Position numbers and translations under genes: made by a program | In this document: positions 10,869 through 24,245 of the stretch, in pieces | Layout of the letters: the number at the start of each line of letters is the position of its first letter | Numbering within the stretch: the first letter of the stretch is position 1 | Notes under the pieces: generated by a model | Databases searched by the model: none | Seen by the model: the letters and a program-made list of their open reading frames with translations, nothing else | Told to the model about the DNA's origin: nothing | Assembly (NCBI RefSeq): GCF_905220565.1 | Contig: NC_059418.1 | Coordinates: 10,903,441-10,967,440 of the forward strand | Direction of reading: 5' to 3' | DNA from: Melitaea cinxia | Lineage: Eukaryota; Arthropoda; Insecta; Lepidoptera; Nymphalidae | DNA length: 64,000 nt

Positions 10869-13800
10869 CATGTCTGTAGTATGGTTGTAAGTATGTCATG
10901 TATGTCATTAGACCATGTATATAATATAAAAGCTTCTCGCGAGATTTACCTCCGTAGATAAACAATTAAATTAAACAAATGATTTTTAATTTTTAAATAT
11001 TTTCAAACTAAGTAATTACGAGAACTTAAATCTCGCGACAAGAACATATCAGTACAAACGAAAAATCAGGAACTCAAAATAACTAACTACCAACGTTGTA
11101 AAAAGCCTGACATAATATATGACATAGACCATACACACTTATAGTAGATATTAAGATTCAAAATAAGGTTATAGAGATATTTGAAACGGGTAATCATAAC
11201 GATCTACGCACTAAGTAACATGAGAGATGGAGACCCAATGCTCAGTTCGCGCCTCCAACATTTCGGAAATATGTCTGGTCGTGTTTTTTAATAATTGTTA
11301 AAAACGGAAGAAAAACTCGAGTTCATTAATCACACTCCAGGAATTGTTTTGTCTAAATTTAGAATTATTTAATTGACATTATGCACAACAACAAAAATCT
11401 TACCACCACAATTCAGTGTCAGTAACCAATCAATCAACAACTGAACATTCATTCATCATCATCATCATCATTACAGCCTATACAGTCAACGAAAAAAAGT
11501 CAAGTAAATACGCGTTATCAAGTATTACTCAAAAAGTTGTAATCAGATCTTAATGAAATTAAAATGTGACTACGTTATAAAAATCAGCTTTCGATTAAAT
11601 TTCCTGCTCGAAATATGGAGCAGTACGACTGGGGAAGTTTTCCTTACACACAGTAACGTGGTAAGGAACTGCAAAAATTCGCAAGATAAAATTCTGATAC
11701 AAAAATTAAAAAATGATATAAAAATAGTAGCCGTAATAAAATAAATTGTATGAAAGTAACAAGAGTCCAAATATTAGGGCTCTAAGGATAGATCTGCAGA
11801 CGGACAATAAATAAATAAATATAAATAGCAGAATGACAGCGAAGATTTAGTTACGGGGGGTTCCGTTACACACTGAGACGTGGTAAGGAACTGCAAAAAT
11901 TACTTTCTCAAGTGCTCACTGGGAGATGACAATCCCAACGGGTTTTACAGATATACTTGAACACAACAACAACGATCTCGCCACCGCGATTCAGTATTTA
12001 CAGCCAACGATGAGCGCCATCTATCGACACACATATATGTTATATTATGTGTGATTATAATTCTGCATTATAAAGTCAAATATTTTACTAACCATTCGTA
12101 AATTGAGTATTATTGTTTGGTGTTACGTAAATAAAACACATGATAGATGTGTAAAGTACATTTTACAATATGATCTGAAGACAAGATCATACAGGAAGAT
12201 ATTCACAGACTAGTTGGATACAGATAAAATAATTGAAATCAATACGATTCGTCTGAGCGACATCTGCGAGGGGCGATCCTGTCGCGGCTTGTAATGTAAA
12301 TATTTAATTAAAAGTTACAAAAATTGTGTAACTGATAATTTATGTGAATTAAAAAAAAAGCTATTTACAACCCTGAAATACAATTTCATTATATTTCTAC
12401 GTATTTCAAGGACTGCAACGAATGCATGAAGTTTTAAGCTCTGTTATCTAAACTAACAAGCCTCGTTGACGTTTAGCCTAGTGGAATGTGGTAGGAATGT
12501 AGCCGAAGTTACTACCTTGCTTAATTATTACTATAGTTTAAATAATATTATAGTTGAACGTTCATTAAAGTAACAAACTTTATTTCATGCTAATAAGGAT
12601 TCGTCACTAACAAATTACCTCAAAGCATAGAGTGCACGGAAAATGAAAACTTGTTCAATTTTTTTTTTGAAGTTGAAATGTGACCGTAACTGCAATATTT
12701 GAATTACAGTTCAAATATTGCACCTACAGACTACATGCCAGTTTCAAATTATCAGTATCGCCTTTATATACAAACATTAAAATCTTACCATCGAGATTCA
12801 GATATTGTAAATGACGATGAGAGCCATCTAGTAACAAGTAGACACTCTATGTCACTCCGAATATTTACATTCTTCGATCTACGTTTGTTCACTCCAACTG
12901 CAATGGAACGACGCTTTGTTACAAAATTTAATCATAATTATCAGAACTGTGTACTCTACCTCTGTGATTTTTATAGTTTTTAAAATTATGTACATGAGAT
13001 ATATACATGAGAAAATCAATACAGAACTGGTTGCATCTCCTGATCTTTAAGCTAATAAAACTTGAGTGACAGTTGAAATTGAGAATTGGTATACCGTTGA
13101 CAGCTGCGTGCAACGGAAGTGCAAAAATTAAAGAAACATAAGAGAAACTGAAGATGTATTCCCTACTCGAAACATAATGATTGAGTTTACACAAAAAAAT
13201 AAAATCTTGCCACCGTGATTTAGGGTTTGTAGCCGACGGTGAGGTTCGTCTGTCAGTGACTGTGTTTGTTGTCACACAATAAAGATCGACTTCAATTTAT
13301 ACACAAGTACGCGTTATTAGAAATAGCTCACAATTACTCGTAAAGTCTTGGTCAAAATTAATTAAAACATTTAGAGATAGTAATGTACGCGTCCAGTTTT
13401 GTGATTTGATTTAAATCTACCGTCAGTGGACTTCATTGTTATAATTTTAAATTATTGTTATATCGATGTTTATCGTATGTTTCGACGTGTTAACAGCTGG
13501 CGCTGATTGTTGGTTTACAGTAATAAATCGCAGTGACAAGATTTTTATTATTGTATATAAAGTCAGTTATGATAATTTTGAAAATGGGAGTACTCGCAAT
13601 TAGTGTAAGTTTTATTACACACACATTGGCATGTATTTGGCCTTTATATTAACAATTTTTATTTATATCCACCTACTTAGGCATTATATCAGAACCAACG
13701 AAACACCAGAAACTTATAGTGACTCGACGAACATGGTAAATGTCTCGTTTTACTTATCGTTTTAATCTTATTTTGCAACCAAAATACTAGAATATATTTA

Positions 13801-15644
13801 AGACTTCAATCGTATTACCGTCATTAAATTAAACACATTTAATTAATGTCAACTTTTTTGATTTATCTAATTATATTCAAATGTCATTTCACTTATCAAC
13901 TGTGTAACAACGTACTGATGAAATCACGAAGTGGACCCTAAATTAAACCTTGCCAGCACGATTCGAGAGTTGTAACCAACGTGAATCCATCAAATATATA
14001 TGTTAGAAGAGGGTAGTCGGAAAAATAATAAATGATGGTATTTCATATAAAAAAATACTTGATTTCAATTTTTTTACTAAAATTATAAACTATATTTTTA
14101 GCTGTCAAAACAATTAATAACCAAATAGATTTAAACAATTAGTTTTAGTGAATGTGAAGCCACCATCAGTTCGGAATGTGGATGCTGATTCTATTGATAT
14201 AAGAAGATATCAACTTCTTTTATTAACATTAGCTTTGTTATGATTCCATTAGTCCTATGTCCTCAGGAGTTCCGTGCCGCCCTGTGACGGGATATGAAAC
14301 ATTAAAAAATCACATCTATTTCTATAATGACTTACTCCGGATGCTCAAATGTAATCTTAACACCACGACGCAGAATTTGTAATCGAAGATGAGTGCCATC
14401 AATCAACAAGTCGAGACTGAGAATATTTGGTACATTCACATTCTCTCGTCACATACATCAAACAATCACTCAGTGAGAAATTTCTATAGATCTGATTCGT
14501 TAACGATTAATTTCTTCTGAAATCTTCACAACATTCCACGGAACGACGGTTACATGTACATTGCCGATAGATGGCGCTCATCTTTGACTACAAATGGTAA
14601 ATCGCGTTAACATGATATTAATTTCTGTACATAATACTTATTCTGATCGTTTCCAAAATCGGTGAGCAAGTAAGTGTGACTTGTACACGAAGGGGTATCG
14701 CTTTCCTGTTTAACGATATCAACAATAGTTCAATGTATTATGTATTAGACGTCACGTCAAAAAAAATCGTCTTTAATTTACATCAACAAATAAAACGTCA
14801 ACGTCTAATAGAATATCAAATAACAAAGTAAAACGAAAAGATTTTTATTTTATTTTATTTCCTATAAATTAAATCATCAAACCATATTATTCACAGCTAC
14901 CCACTTCAACTCTGTATATGACATAATGTAATGTCTATTTAATTGAAATCAGTTTCTTTTCGTTTGTACTTTAGCATAAAATATTCCAAACAAAATTTGA
15001 CTTGATTTCATTAGAGCCGATTTATTTACACATAACTTCAGCAAAACTCAACATAACTTCGGTTTAATAAAAAATGAAACTAGTAAACAATTTATTAAGG
15101 CAGATAATATTAAAACCAAAACCACAAGACTAGTTAAAAATAAATACTAAATCAAAAAGGCTATTATTTCGCGTTATTTTAAAATTTTATTTCGCTTGTA
15201 AAGCAAACTTGTAGGAATTACCGTTCAATACGGTCACGAGTTACTTAGCTGACATCGCTGAGTTTGCAAGTAAGTTCCCACTAAACTTGTCTCAAACTTA
15301 ATGGCGACGAATTAAAAACCTGAAGTAAATTCATTCGATTAACGGCGCTCTTTTCCACTTTACTAATATAATAAAAAACTAAAAATTAAAACACGAACAA
15401 GGGGTCTATTTATATCGCTTTTAAACATTACTTTGTCACATATACGAACAGTTGAACTTCATTACCAGAGCTCCGTTTAGAGCCTTTGATAACAGATATG
15501 TTATAATTAACAATCTTATTTATTTCCAATACACAAATAAACAAAAAGCCATTGATAGTAAAAAGAAATACAACAGAACTTCATTCAGAGGTTGCGTAGA
15601 TTTTGATTAAAATTTAGCGTAACAAACCAGCTTTAATGAAATTA
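10869..15644. other. Mosaic of degraded repeats
   Basis: No gene seen. Fragments of family A (11490-11560, 13280-13380, 14760-14850), family C (12245-12330) and family B, plus recurring short blocks with TTCCGTTACACAC and GGTAAGGAACTGCAAAAATT (for example 11640-11680, 11860-11900). A short (ATC)n run is at 11455-11472. Open frames in this stretch fall inside repeats. Confidence 0.5.
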
Positions 15645-15647
15645 GAA

Positions 15648-15755
15648 ATAAATAAATATTTACAACATACACATACGGTCATCAGTTCCTTAAGTAAGCA
15701 ACTCAATACTTGTGTTATATGTAACAGCCGACTGGTATAGCTACATATATATTAG
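15648..15755 (-). mobile_element. SINE type 2, 3' tail fragment
   Basis: Shares the AAGTAAGCAACTCAATACTT and GTAACAGCCGACTGGTATAG end found in fuller copies at 17470-17745 and 25736-25963. Confidence 0.6.
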
Positions 15756-15769
15756 AGAGACTTATTTAT

Positions 15770-16200
15770 TACATCAACCAGTAAGTAATACAACGCAGGT
15801 AGACGCAGTCAAGTAAACACTCATTACTAGGGATAGTTCAAAAAGTTCTTGTCAGATCTCATTTAAACAAGAACACACGATGAGCACCACCTGTTGATTA
15901 AAAATCGGTCAATCCAGTACAAAGTTCTGAGGTAACATACAAAAAAAGTGGAATTGATACCTTCCTCTTTTTTTGGTGTCGGTTAAAAAAGGTGAGTAGA
16001 CAACTCCGTGTGCGCAGCTTGTAGTCGCCAGTCTTCCTGCTCCTTCTTTCACACGTGACAATTGTCAGTATGGGCTATACAAGTAATTATCGAGGTTTGA
16101 GTGTTTTTGTCTTCACTAAGTGTGTTTCCAGATCTCTGACACAGGAATGCAAAAACTCAGCTATGGGTGTTCCGTTACACACTGTGACGTGGTAAGGAAC
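15770..16200 (+). repeat. Composite repeat 1, diverged partial copy
   Basis: Family A segment followed by the TAGTCGCCAGTCTTCCTGCT segment, in the same order as at 8407-8900 but without the start or the family B end. Confidence 0.65.
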
Positions 16201-16554
16201 TAGAAAAAATTGCCTATATATACATTTCTGAATTTTAATACGATAAACGAGTACAGATTCCCTTAAACACAATAATAACGATCTAGCCACCGCGATTCAG
16301 CATACGCAGCTGACAATGAGCGCCATCTATTGACACAGAGTGACACTTCGATCTACGTGACTTCGCTCTGACTGCGACGAAACGACGCATTGTTACAATA
16401 TTTGATGTTACAAGTCAAGTAATCAAAGATAAGTGCCACCTAGTAACGATCAACCGGTTAATTTTAATTGGCGTCTCTGTTGTATTAGATGAAATTATCA
16501 ACATCAGCGAGACTTATTCTTAGTAATTTTCCATCAAATATATATATCTCATAC

Positions 16555-16607
16555 ACAACACACACACACACACAAACACATACACATGCACACACACAAA
16601 CACATAC
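16555..16607. repeat. (CA)n-rich microsatellite
   Basis: Interrupted CA repeats with CAAACACATACACATG variants. Confidence 0.9.
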
Positions 16608-16609
16608 TT

Positions 16610-16835
16610 CAGCCATTTTTGGCGTGAATTTGTGGAAGCCTATGTCCGGCAGTGGACTGCGATAGGCTAAAGTGAAGGTGTGATGATAATGACGATGACA
16701 TTTATCTATTATCGAGTTAAAACACAGCGAATATTATCTGTGCCTCCTGCGATAAGCTATATAAGCCGAGTTATATCAGGTAAATTGTGTGAACAGGTGA
16801 GTCGTCACGAGTAGCGACTCAAGTTAATTTTTATG
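16610..16835 (+). mobile_element. Metulj-like SINE 3' end plus shared flank
   Basis: The 3' end reads CAGTGGACTGCGATAGGCT then GATGATAATGACGATGA. The downstream 150 bp (TATCTATTATCGAGTTAAAA onward) match 26369-26520 next to another copy, so SINE and flank were duplicated together. Confidence 0.65.
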
Positions 16836-16844
16836 TATTCATAC

Positions 16845-18390
16845 TGCGTTCCTGTTGGTGGGACGGTACACGTATTAGAATCGTTACAATATTAAATTGA
16901 TTAATTAAAATTATAAATCAGAAAAGAATTGCATAGAATTGACTTCTATGATCATAATAACATTTTAACGCTTATTATTTATTTACAAATTTAAACAGCG
17001 AAAGCAATTTGAGTAATTGTGTTTACTCCCAAAAGAAAAAACCAACTTCAATTACATCGACCAATAACACAACGCAAGCAGACGCAGTCAAGTAAATACG
17101 CATTGTTAGATATAATTCAAAAAGTTCTTATCAGATTTCATTTAAACGGTAACACATGATAAGCACCACCTTTCAATTAAAACAAGAATCATCGAAATCG
17201 GTCAATCCAATACAAAGTACTGGGGTGACACACATAAAATACAGTGGAATTGATAACCTCGCCTTTTTTGAAGTCGGTTAAAAAAATGTCCTGAAGTTAC
17301 AAACTATTAACATTGACTTCGTTTTGCTTTTATTTGTGGTTATATCTCATAGACAACCCCGTGGGCGCAGTTTGTAGTCGCCAGTCTTCCCGCTCCTTCT
17401 TTCACTCGTGACAAATGTCTGTATGTGCCATACAGATGATTATCGTGGTGAGTGTTTTTTTATAAATAAATATAATAAATAAATAAATATTTACACAATA
17501 CACACACGGTCGTCTGTTCCTAAAGTAAGCAACTTAATGCTTGTGTTATAGGTAACAGCCGACTGGTATATAGCTACATAAATATATATATATATATATA
17601 TATTTTGATAAACATACTTATAAATAATACATATATAAATATATAAATAAATATTTATATTACACCCAGACTCGGGGTGGGAATCGAACCCACAACCCTC
17701 GGAGCAGAAAGCAGGGTCACTACAAACTGCGCCAACGGGCTAGTTAGTGTTTTTTTGTCTTCACTGAGTGTGTTTCCAGGTTCCTGACACAGAAATGCGA
17801 AGACTTAGTTATGGGGGTTTACAGACCTAGTTATACAAAATAAAATACTAGATTCTGTTACAAAAATTATTATTATTTATTAACTGAGTGACTCTCTGTA
17901 CCCAAATAAACTCGCGGTTTTCGAGGTACTTAAATTGCAAATTATAATGTATTTGATATGTATTGACCAATAAATTGAAAAAAAATTATATAAAATAAAA
18001 TAAAATACTAGATACTTTTACAAATATTAACACATGCAGTACAAAATTTTGTCTTAAATAAAGTTATGGTATGTTTCTACTTGTTACTAGATGGCACTCA
18101 TCGTTGGTTGCTTATTGTGAATCGCGGTGACGAGATTTTTATTTTTATATGTAAAGTTAATTACGATCACTTCGAAAATTGAAAATCTTGGAGAGCTGCA
18201 TAACGCATCGTTATGAGACTTTCCAAATTTTCGCAAATATTTAAATTATAAATATCAAAATAAATACTCAACGTCGTCACAGACGACACTTACAGACGGT
18301 TACCAATACGGGATTTCTGTGAGAAGATTTATAATTGAATCACACGCCATTACAAAATTAATGATCAGTTTTTATCGTTATTGCTATTTC
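16845..18390 (+). repeat. Composite repeat 1, interrupted copy
   Basis: Same module order as 8237-9395. It is split by a minus-strand SINE type 2 at 17470-17745 and by a further insertion of about 130 bp near 17867-18000, both absent from the other copy. The other copy therefore shows the state before insertion. Confidence 0.8.
17470..17745 (-). mobile_element. tRNA-derived SINE, type 2
   Basis: On the minus strand the head reads TAGCCCGTTGGCGCAGTTTG (A box) and GGGTTCGATTCCCACC (B box), followed by a body ending in AAGTTGCTTACTTTAGGAAC. A TA microsatellite at 17581-17605 lies inside. Confidence 0.8.
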
Positions 18391-18391
18391 A

Positions 18392-18662
18392 ACCGATTTT
18401 GATAATTCTTTTTTTGTTGGAAAGGAGATATCCCTAGTTTGATACCCTGATAAGAAAACCAGGATCTGATGATGGGATCCCAGAGAAATCGAGGGAAACT
18501 CTTGAAAATCCGCAATAACTTTTTACTGGGTGTACCGATTTTGATAATTTATTTTTCTGTTGGAAAGGAGATATCCCTAGTTTAGTACCATGATAAGAAA
18601 ACCAGTACGTCGTATTACTCGTCGATGTAATTGAAGTCGATTTTTTTTTGTTTGTGAGTAAA
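18392..18662 (-). mobile_element. Family A, truncated copy
   Basis: Starts inside the element at ACCGATTTTGATAATTC and ends at TTTGTGAGTAAACACAATTA. Confidence 0.75.
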
Positions 18663-18689
18663 CACAATTATTATGTATTAATTATGGTA

Positions 18690-18830
18690 TAATTATGGTA
18701 TCGGTCACCAACCCGCCTGCCCAGCGTGGTGACTATGGGCAAAACACATGAGTTCACGTTATTTTTGGCGTAAACTTGTGGAGGCCTATCTCCAGCAGTG
18801 GACTGTATAGGCTGTAATGAAATACAGTCG
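18690..18830 (+). mobile_element. Metulj-like SINE, 3' part
   Basis: Contains CCCAGCGTGGTGACTATGGG and CAGCAGTGGACTGTATAGGC; the 5' half is missing. Confidence 0.7.
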
Positions 18831-20560
18831 AATCGAGAACCACCTTCTTCATCCATCAGGAATCAAAATGTTATCATATAAAGTTGCAGATGAATGCCAT
18901 CTAATAACTCGAAAATAGTAGGGGTGAAAGTGACAATAGTAGTGGTGACGAGTGTTTGCGCAGCAAGCGTACGAGAAAGGAGGTAGCCCGGTATGGACAC
19001 TTCTGTGCCGTCAACATCTACACGCAACTTCGGTCGCGTGAACAAGACGTTCGCAGATAATGTCGTAATATCGAGCTTCGCAAATTAAAAATAAAAATCA
19101 TACTAAATATCCCGTTTTAAATTATTATAGTAATGAATATAACCATGTTAATTTAAAATCGTATATAAAAATATTAATTTTCATCTTATATCTTAAATTT
19201 CACAACAACCGTCTCATATTCTGTCTCAAACTCAACAGACGTTAAAATAATACCTCATTTTTACTGATAAAAAAGTAATAAAAACTTTTAAGAAACTACC
19301 ATTTTTTTTTAACATGCGTACTGAAATTACTTATTCATTATAATACATATTCATGATACAATAAAGTCTGTTATCTTATTACGCGGCCGCAAAGAAAACG
19401 ACGATTTTAAGGATATTACGAGATTAACATACATTTGTACTCTAAGGGTGGTTGCTTGATAAAATGACATAAAACAAAATAATATTTTTTTTTAGATTTA
19501 CTGACATTCTGTTTGTGAAGAACAGTTGTTAGTTCTATTCGATTTCATTTATTAATAACAAAGAAAAACACCTTAGCAATATTGGCACTTAAATATTATA
19601 TTTAATGTATACATACATACACAGATGTTAATAATATATTTTAAGGCAAGCAGAACTGCGTGGGATGACTGTACGTCATAAATATCTTCTTTATTCAAAT
19701 AATGTCAACGCTTTCAGTTGCAAAGTACTGCGATAGACTAGATTTAGGCTTAAAGCTTTTAAAAGCGAATTTCAATTGAAATTAACCCTTAACAAATCAA
19801 AAAATAATAAAAAAAATGTGGTGTCGTGTCCTTCGGATAGTAAAGAAGCAACAAAATTTGAAAAAAAAAGTTTCATTTTATGTATATTTTCTAGTTCTTG
19901 ATATTTTTTATTAATTTTGTTGATATGTTTTTATTTTAGTATAAATAAAACAAATAAAATAATAATAATTCAAATTATTAAATAAAATAAAAAACAAGTG
20001 TCTTAATTTTTTTTCGACGATAATCACAATCACTTCTCATCATTAAATTCTATTACTGAAACTATTGTCATCTGGTAACTATATAAATTAATGCTTGCGA
20101 TTTCATTTTGTGCAAATATCTTGAAGAAACAACATCAATAGTAGTACCATATCTCTTTGTCGATTCTTTTATTGTTAATAAGTAAGTTAGCTAGCTCGTT
20201 GATTTATTTTTCGTACCTTTGGAACCTTTGCCTTAACCTTTACCTTAACCTTAACCTTTTTTTTGGAACCTTTTTGAAGCTGTGCTTTATTAGTTTTTGG
20301 AACTTTCTCGATTCAAAAAATTATTCAACATTATAATATATTTATTAATAGAATAATAATAAAAATAAAATTAATAATGTATTGAGAGTGTAGAATAGAT
20401 ATTATGTACAATGTAAGTAATCTGCCCTACTTATTGCAAATGCAGTATTTTCATAATGGGGCTTTGGGGATAAATGCGATTGTTCCGTTACCAAAATAAA
20501 TTACTAACAGGAACGATGTTTACGCAAATACGTACATATGAACGTAGCAATTAAAGATCA
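18831..20560. other. AT-rich stretch with one repeat H copy
   Basis: No gene supported. A 31-codon plus-strand frame (18993-19088) is GC-richer than its surroundings but unrecognised. At 19800-20030 lies repeat family H, with GTGGTGTCGTGTCCTTCGGA and a long AT-rich tail, related to 61829-62500. Confidence 0.45.
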
Positions 20561-22239
20561 CAACTGTCCTGAGTTGTATGTATGTAAAGTCAACTGTGAT
20601 AACTTCGAAAAGTCGGCTCGCGGTTCAAACTGGTAACGCTGAAATATTACAAGTTTGAACATAAGCTGTCATTATAAAATAGTAACAACTTTTAACAAAC
20701 TTTCAACATATTTTAGACTTCTGCGCACTCGCAGCTTTAACAGAAATTAATAATTAAAAAATAATTGTGTTTACTCGCAAACGAAAAAAAAATCGCCTTC
20801 AATTACATCGACAAGTAATAAATACAACGTAAGTAAGCATAAAAAGATAAAGTACTCGTAGTTAAGTTTTGATACACGAAACGCTAATTTTCCGCTATGA
20901 CTGCCTCGATAAGTCGATAATAAGTCGTACCTAGACACAGCTTCACAATAAGCCTATGTTACTGCAGGACTTCTTCCTCTTTGCGGATGTATTTCCTATT
21001 AATTTCGCTTTGGGTAGATATTACGAAACTTATTGAGAAATCGAAGTTAGAAAGAGGCAAGAAATTATCACACATTTGTTTAAATTTCACCGTATTCGAT
21101 TATTGTATGTGCGGGTAGCTGTCAAAAACATCGCCGCTAAGAACTTTGCTTATCCGATTTCATCCAACAGGAAGTTATAAGTAATTATAATAACTTGTAT
21201 ATAAATAAATCATGTGCTGTGGTGGTTATGGCAGTAAAGAATATAGCCACCCCCTCTCTTCCCGTTGGTGTCGTAAAAGAGATAACACAGTTCTACTACT
21301 ACCTTGGAACTTATAAAATATACTAAAAAAAAACACGCTTTTATAGCTAATGGAACTAAAAAGAAGAGTTTATATTAGTAGTAGAAGATCGAACAATCAA
21401 TCATAATTAATAACTTCGAAATAAAATTATTATTATTAATTATATTATTTAATTATATTATTATATTATAGAGAATAATTCAATTCAAAGTAAAAAAGTA
21501 TTAACTTGTCATGGCTCCAACTATATATCAATGACACGGAAGCACAACGGAGACCTAGAGCTACACACATATAGTTCCGTCACGCCCTGTTACGGGGTTA
21601 GGAACTCCAAAAATTGCACAAACGTAAAAACTGCACAAAGAATCTGGTCACAGACACAGATATAATGGTAATAATGCAGTCAATAACTTTATATATACTA
21701 ACAAAAATCTTGTCATCGCGGTTCAGGATTTATAAACGACGATAAGTGCCATCTATTAACAATCGATTCAGTTTCGCTTGTCGTTGATGCCACTTCTCGT
21801 CAGTTACAAATGACGAATCACGATGACAAGGTGTTTATTGTTGTACATAAAGTCAATTATGATCATTTCGAATATTGGGGAACAAAATACCCTCGTGTAT
21901 CACTTACAGCTGGGTCTTCAGTTCCCAGTTTTTAACATTTCCAAGAAGTTTAAGATTTCAATGCACTCATAGCCTTAACGTAACTATTTTACTAGATCAA
22001 CGTCATTCGTCTGTAACACAACGCAAACCTTTACTATGATTTGTTCTATCCAAGTTGAGATGTACACAAGCTGTAGTCTGAGCTGAAGAGAAGAAAAAGT
22101 TATTAGTTTTCCTTTGAAATTACTTGGGTATATGTTGAATTTAAAACAACCGCCCTGGTGTATGAGTGGGGGGGGGGTTGTGTGAGTGTTAACCTCAAAC
22201 ATCGATGGTTTTCTGGTTATAGTTGTATTTGTACAAATA
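20561..22239. other. Repeat fragments, no gene seen
   Basis: Family B-like pieces at 20560-20650 and 21700-21880, a family A end at 20764-20840, and the 5' part of a Metulj-like SINE at 21215-21310 (CCACCCCCTCTCTTCCCGTT). The remainder is AT-rich with no convincing frame. Confidence 0.45.
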
Positions 22240-22455
22240 TTTCTTTCCGGTTCGGATGTCTATCCTTGTGGGTCTCTCAGTGGTCAGCTTCGGTCCCGGT
22301 TGTTATCATAAATACCTTATAGCAATCGTTACTCATAGTGGGAAGTAAATCCGCCAACTTGCAGTAGAACAGCGTGGTGGATTAAGCTTCTATCGTTCTC
22401 CTACACGGAGAAAGAGCTTAGAGCCTATGCTTAGCAGTAGAAAATTACAGGTTGA
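22240..22455 (+). mobile_element. SINE type 1, head missing
   Basis: Contains CGGTCCCGGTTGTTATCAT, AGCGTGGTGGATTAAGCTTC and the AAATTACAGG end. Confidence 0.65.
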
Positions 22456-22549
22456 ATGCGATGTTAAATTTATAAATTTAAATATAAAGAAATCAAGTCA
22501 AAGTATCGTTTTCCTTCGTATAATTTTATAATTCAGTATAGAAAGTGTA

Positions 22550-22970
22550 AAACATCGAGACGTTAGGTCTGCGCTACATCCGCGAGGGGGCGTGCTGATC
22601 GCGGCTCGTAGTGTCAATGTTAATATTTAATCTAATACTTGCTGAAGGGTCGAACATATACTTATAATAAAACCGCTTACAGTCATGACTTCGACGAAAT
22701 TATAATTATTGTTATTTTTTTTTTTTTACTTCTCTCTAGCTCTAAGAACGAATTCTGCAGTGAACCATCGTTCTCTTACAATACGCGTTATGGAGATTTA
22801 GAATGAAATGAACCATAGTCGAATGATCTCTTATGAAGGTTCGTATATAACAAATGTTCGCTATAAGTTTCTTCTTGTTGATAGATGGCGCTGATTGTCG
22901 AGTTGCAAATAGTGAATCGCGGTGGTAAGATTTTTGTTTTTGTATGTAAAGTCAACTGTGATAACTTCGA
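22550..22970 (+). repeat. Repeat C copy followed by repeat B fragment
   Basis: The family C part is 22555-22690 (GCGCTACATCCGCGAGGGGG). The family B part from about 22870 (TAGATGGCGCTGATTGTCGA) runs up to the LINE insertion at 22971. Confidence 0.6.
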
Positions 22971-23484
22971 ATGCATCTCAAAAAACTTTCTTCAAAGTTT
23001 TTTGAGAGAGCAACCCGACACCCCAACCCTCTTGTAGCAGAGGCCTGCTCCTACGTAGGTAGAGGAAACGTACAGACGAGACTTAGACGTCCTAAACACG
23101 TCTTGACAGACCCCGACGATAGAATAACCGCAGCCAACGCCCCTCTCGTAGGTAACACACCCACACACAGAACACTCACGCACCGCCTTCGTCGGCGAAG
23201 ACGAGGTCCCCCGCGTTAGGACGACTCGGATACGCTTAGGCGCATCGACCGTCCACAACTCGCCGCAGCGCTCCGCATAGCGCCTCCTCCATCCCGACGA
23301 CGTTCTAAGCCGAGGTGCGATCTCGCTAGGAGACACCCTTAGGACAAACGTCACCCCCGTGCCCGCCGAAAAGGGCCCACATCTTCCTTCGCGGCCGGTT
23401 TGCCTAAGTGCCCGGCCCCTCTCACCGGTGACGCTGTAAAGGCCAGTAGGGCCAACAGCAACTGTCATTACGAAAAAAAAAAAA
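22971..23484 (+). mobile_element. 5'-truncated jockey-like LINE, C-terminal end of the polymerase
   Basis: The frame 22971-23219 encodes 82 residues that resemble the extreme C-terminus of jockey-clade non-LTR reverse transcriptases: FFERATRHPNPLVAEACSY followed by RRPKHVLTDPDD and an Arg-rich tail before the stop. A GC-rich 3' untranslated region of about 250 bp follows and ends in a 12-A tail (23473-23484). Base composition is far richer in GC than the surroundings. The catalytic reverse transcriptase core is absent, so the copy is dead on arrival. The apparent start methionine is created at the junction with the host repeat B and is not a real start. Confidence 0.8.
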
Positions 23485-23914
23485 TCGAGTGTTTGGCTTG
23501 AGATTCATTCTAGTAACGTTAAATAATTACTAGAAAGAATCTTTGGCCTTTAATGTAAAACAGTAACAACTTTTAGAAAACTTTCAACACGCTTTGGATT
23601 TCCGCGCACACTCAGCATTAACAGAAATTTATAACCAAAACATGGCTAACATTCACTTTGTCGGATATGCAGAACATGCGTAATTGTTATAACTTTCTTA
23701 ATCTTAAAAACCAGTGGTATAAATTAATTTTTAAATACACGTTTTCTAATAAACTTCGATATTTTTGGAATTAAAAACACTTAGACCGCGTGTAATAGTT
23801 GTGATTAAACGCAACTACATATGTTATGCTTTAATAACATTACTGGTGAGCTTGGTGTCGTTGACTTTAACTGAAACAGTATTTACGTAACAAAAACTGT
23901 GACCCTCTGTCTGT

Positions 23915-23939
23915 TGTGTGTGTGTGTGTGTGTGTGTGT
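23915..23939. repeat. (GT)n microsatellite
   Basis: About 12 uninterrupted GT units. Confidence 0.95.
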
Positions 23940-24084
23940 TGGTTGTTTTATTTAATATCACAATATATATGCTGACATTGCTTATATCGATTTATTTCAA
24001 CAATTGTTAAACAACTTAGAACGATTAAAAAACATATGTACTCGCTTCACATTTCACAGGTAAATAATACTGTTTTCAAGCAGA

Positions 24085-24245
24085 GTCGTGTTCTTGTGGT
24101 GAGCAAGGAGACCAGAACTCCTGGGATGAATAGGGGATAGGGTCGGCAACGCGTTTGCAACACTTCTGGTGTCGTCTGCAACGTCTAAAAGCTACGGTAA
24201 TCGCTTCCCACCAGAAGAGCCGTACGCCTGTTTACCGACCTAGTT
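24085..24245 (-). mobile_element. Dispersed repeat family G, partial
   Basis: On the minus strand carries GTAAACAGGCGTACGGCT and AGCGATTACCGTAGCTTTTA. Fuller copies at 39796-40078, 43955-44222, 54485-54690 and 56978-57256. A widespread lepidopteran repeat; probably a retroelement 3' end, class not settled here. Confidence 0.65.

Noticed and set aside
10654..13275. Minus-strand frames of 103 and 115 codons at 10654-10965 and 12928-13275
   Set aside because: Both overlap dispersed repeats, have no splice context and show AT-driven residue composition; no family resemblance.
20228..20262. CCTTAA-type short repeats resembling telomeric DNA
   Set aside because: The insect telomere unit is CCTAA/TTAGG. 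Here the units are irregular CCTTAA and CCTTTA, only a few long, inside ordinary AT-rich sequence.
22992..23468. 158-codon minus-strand open frame
   Set aside because: It is the antisense of the GC-rich jockey-like LINE tail. The plus strand has the family-matching C-terminal motif, so the minus frame is a shadow.
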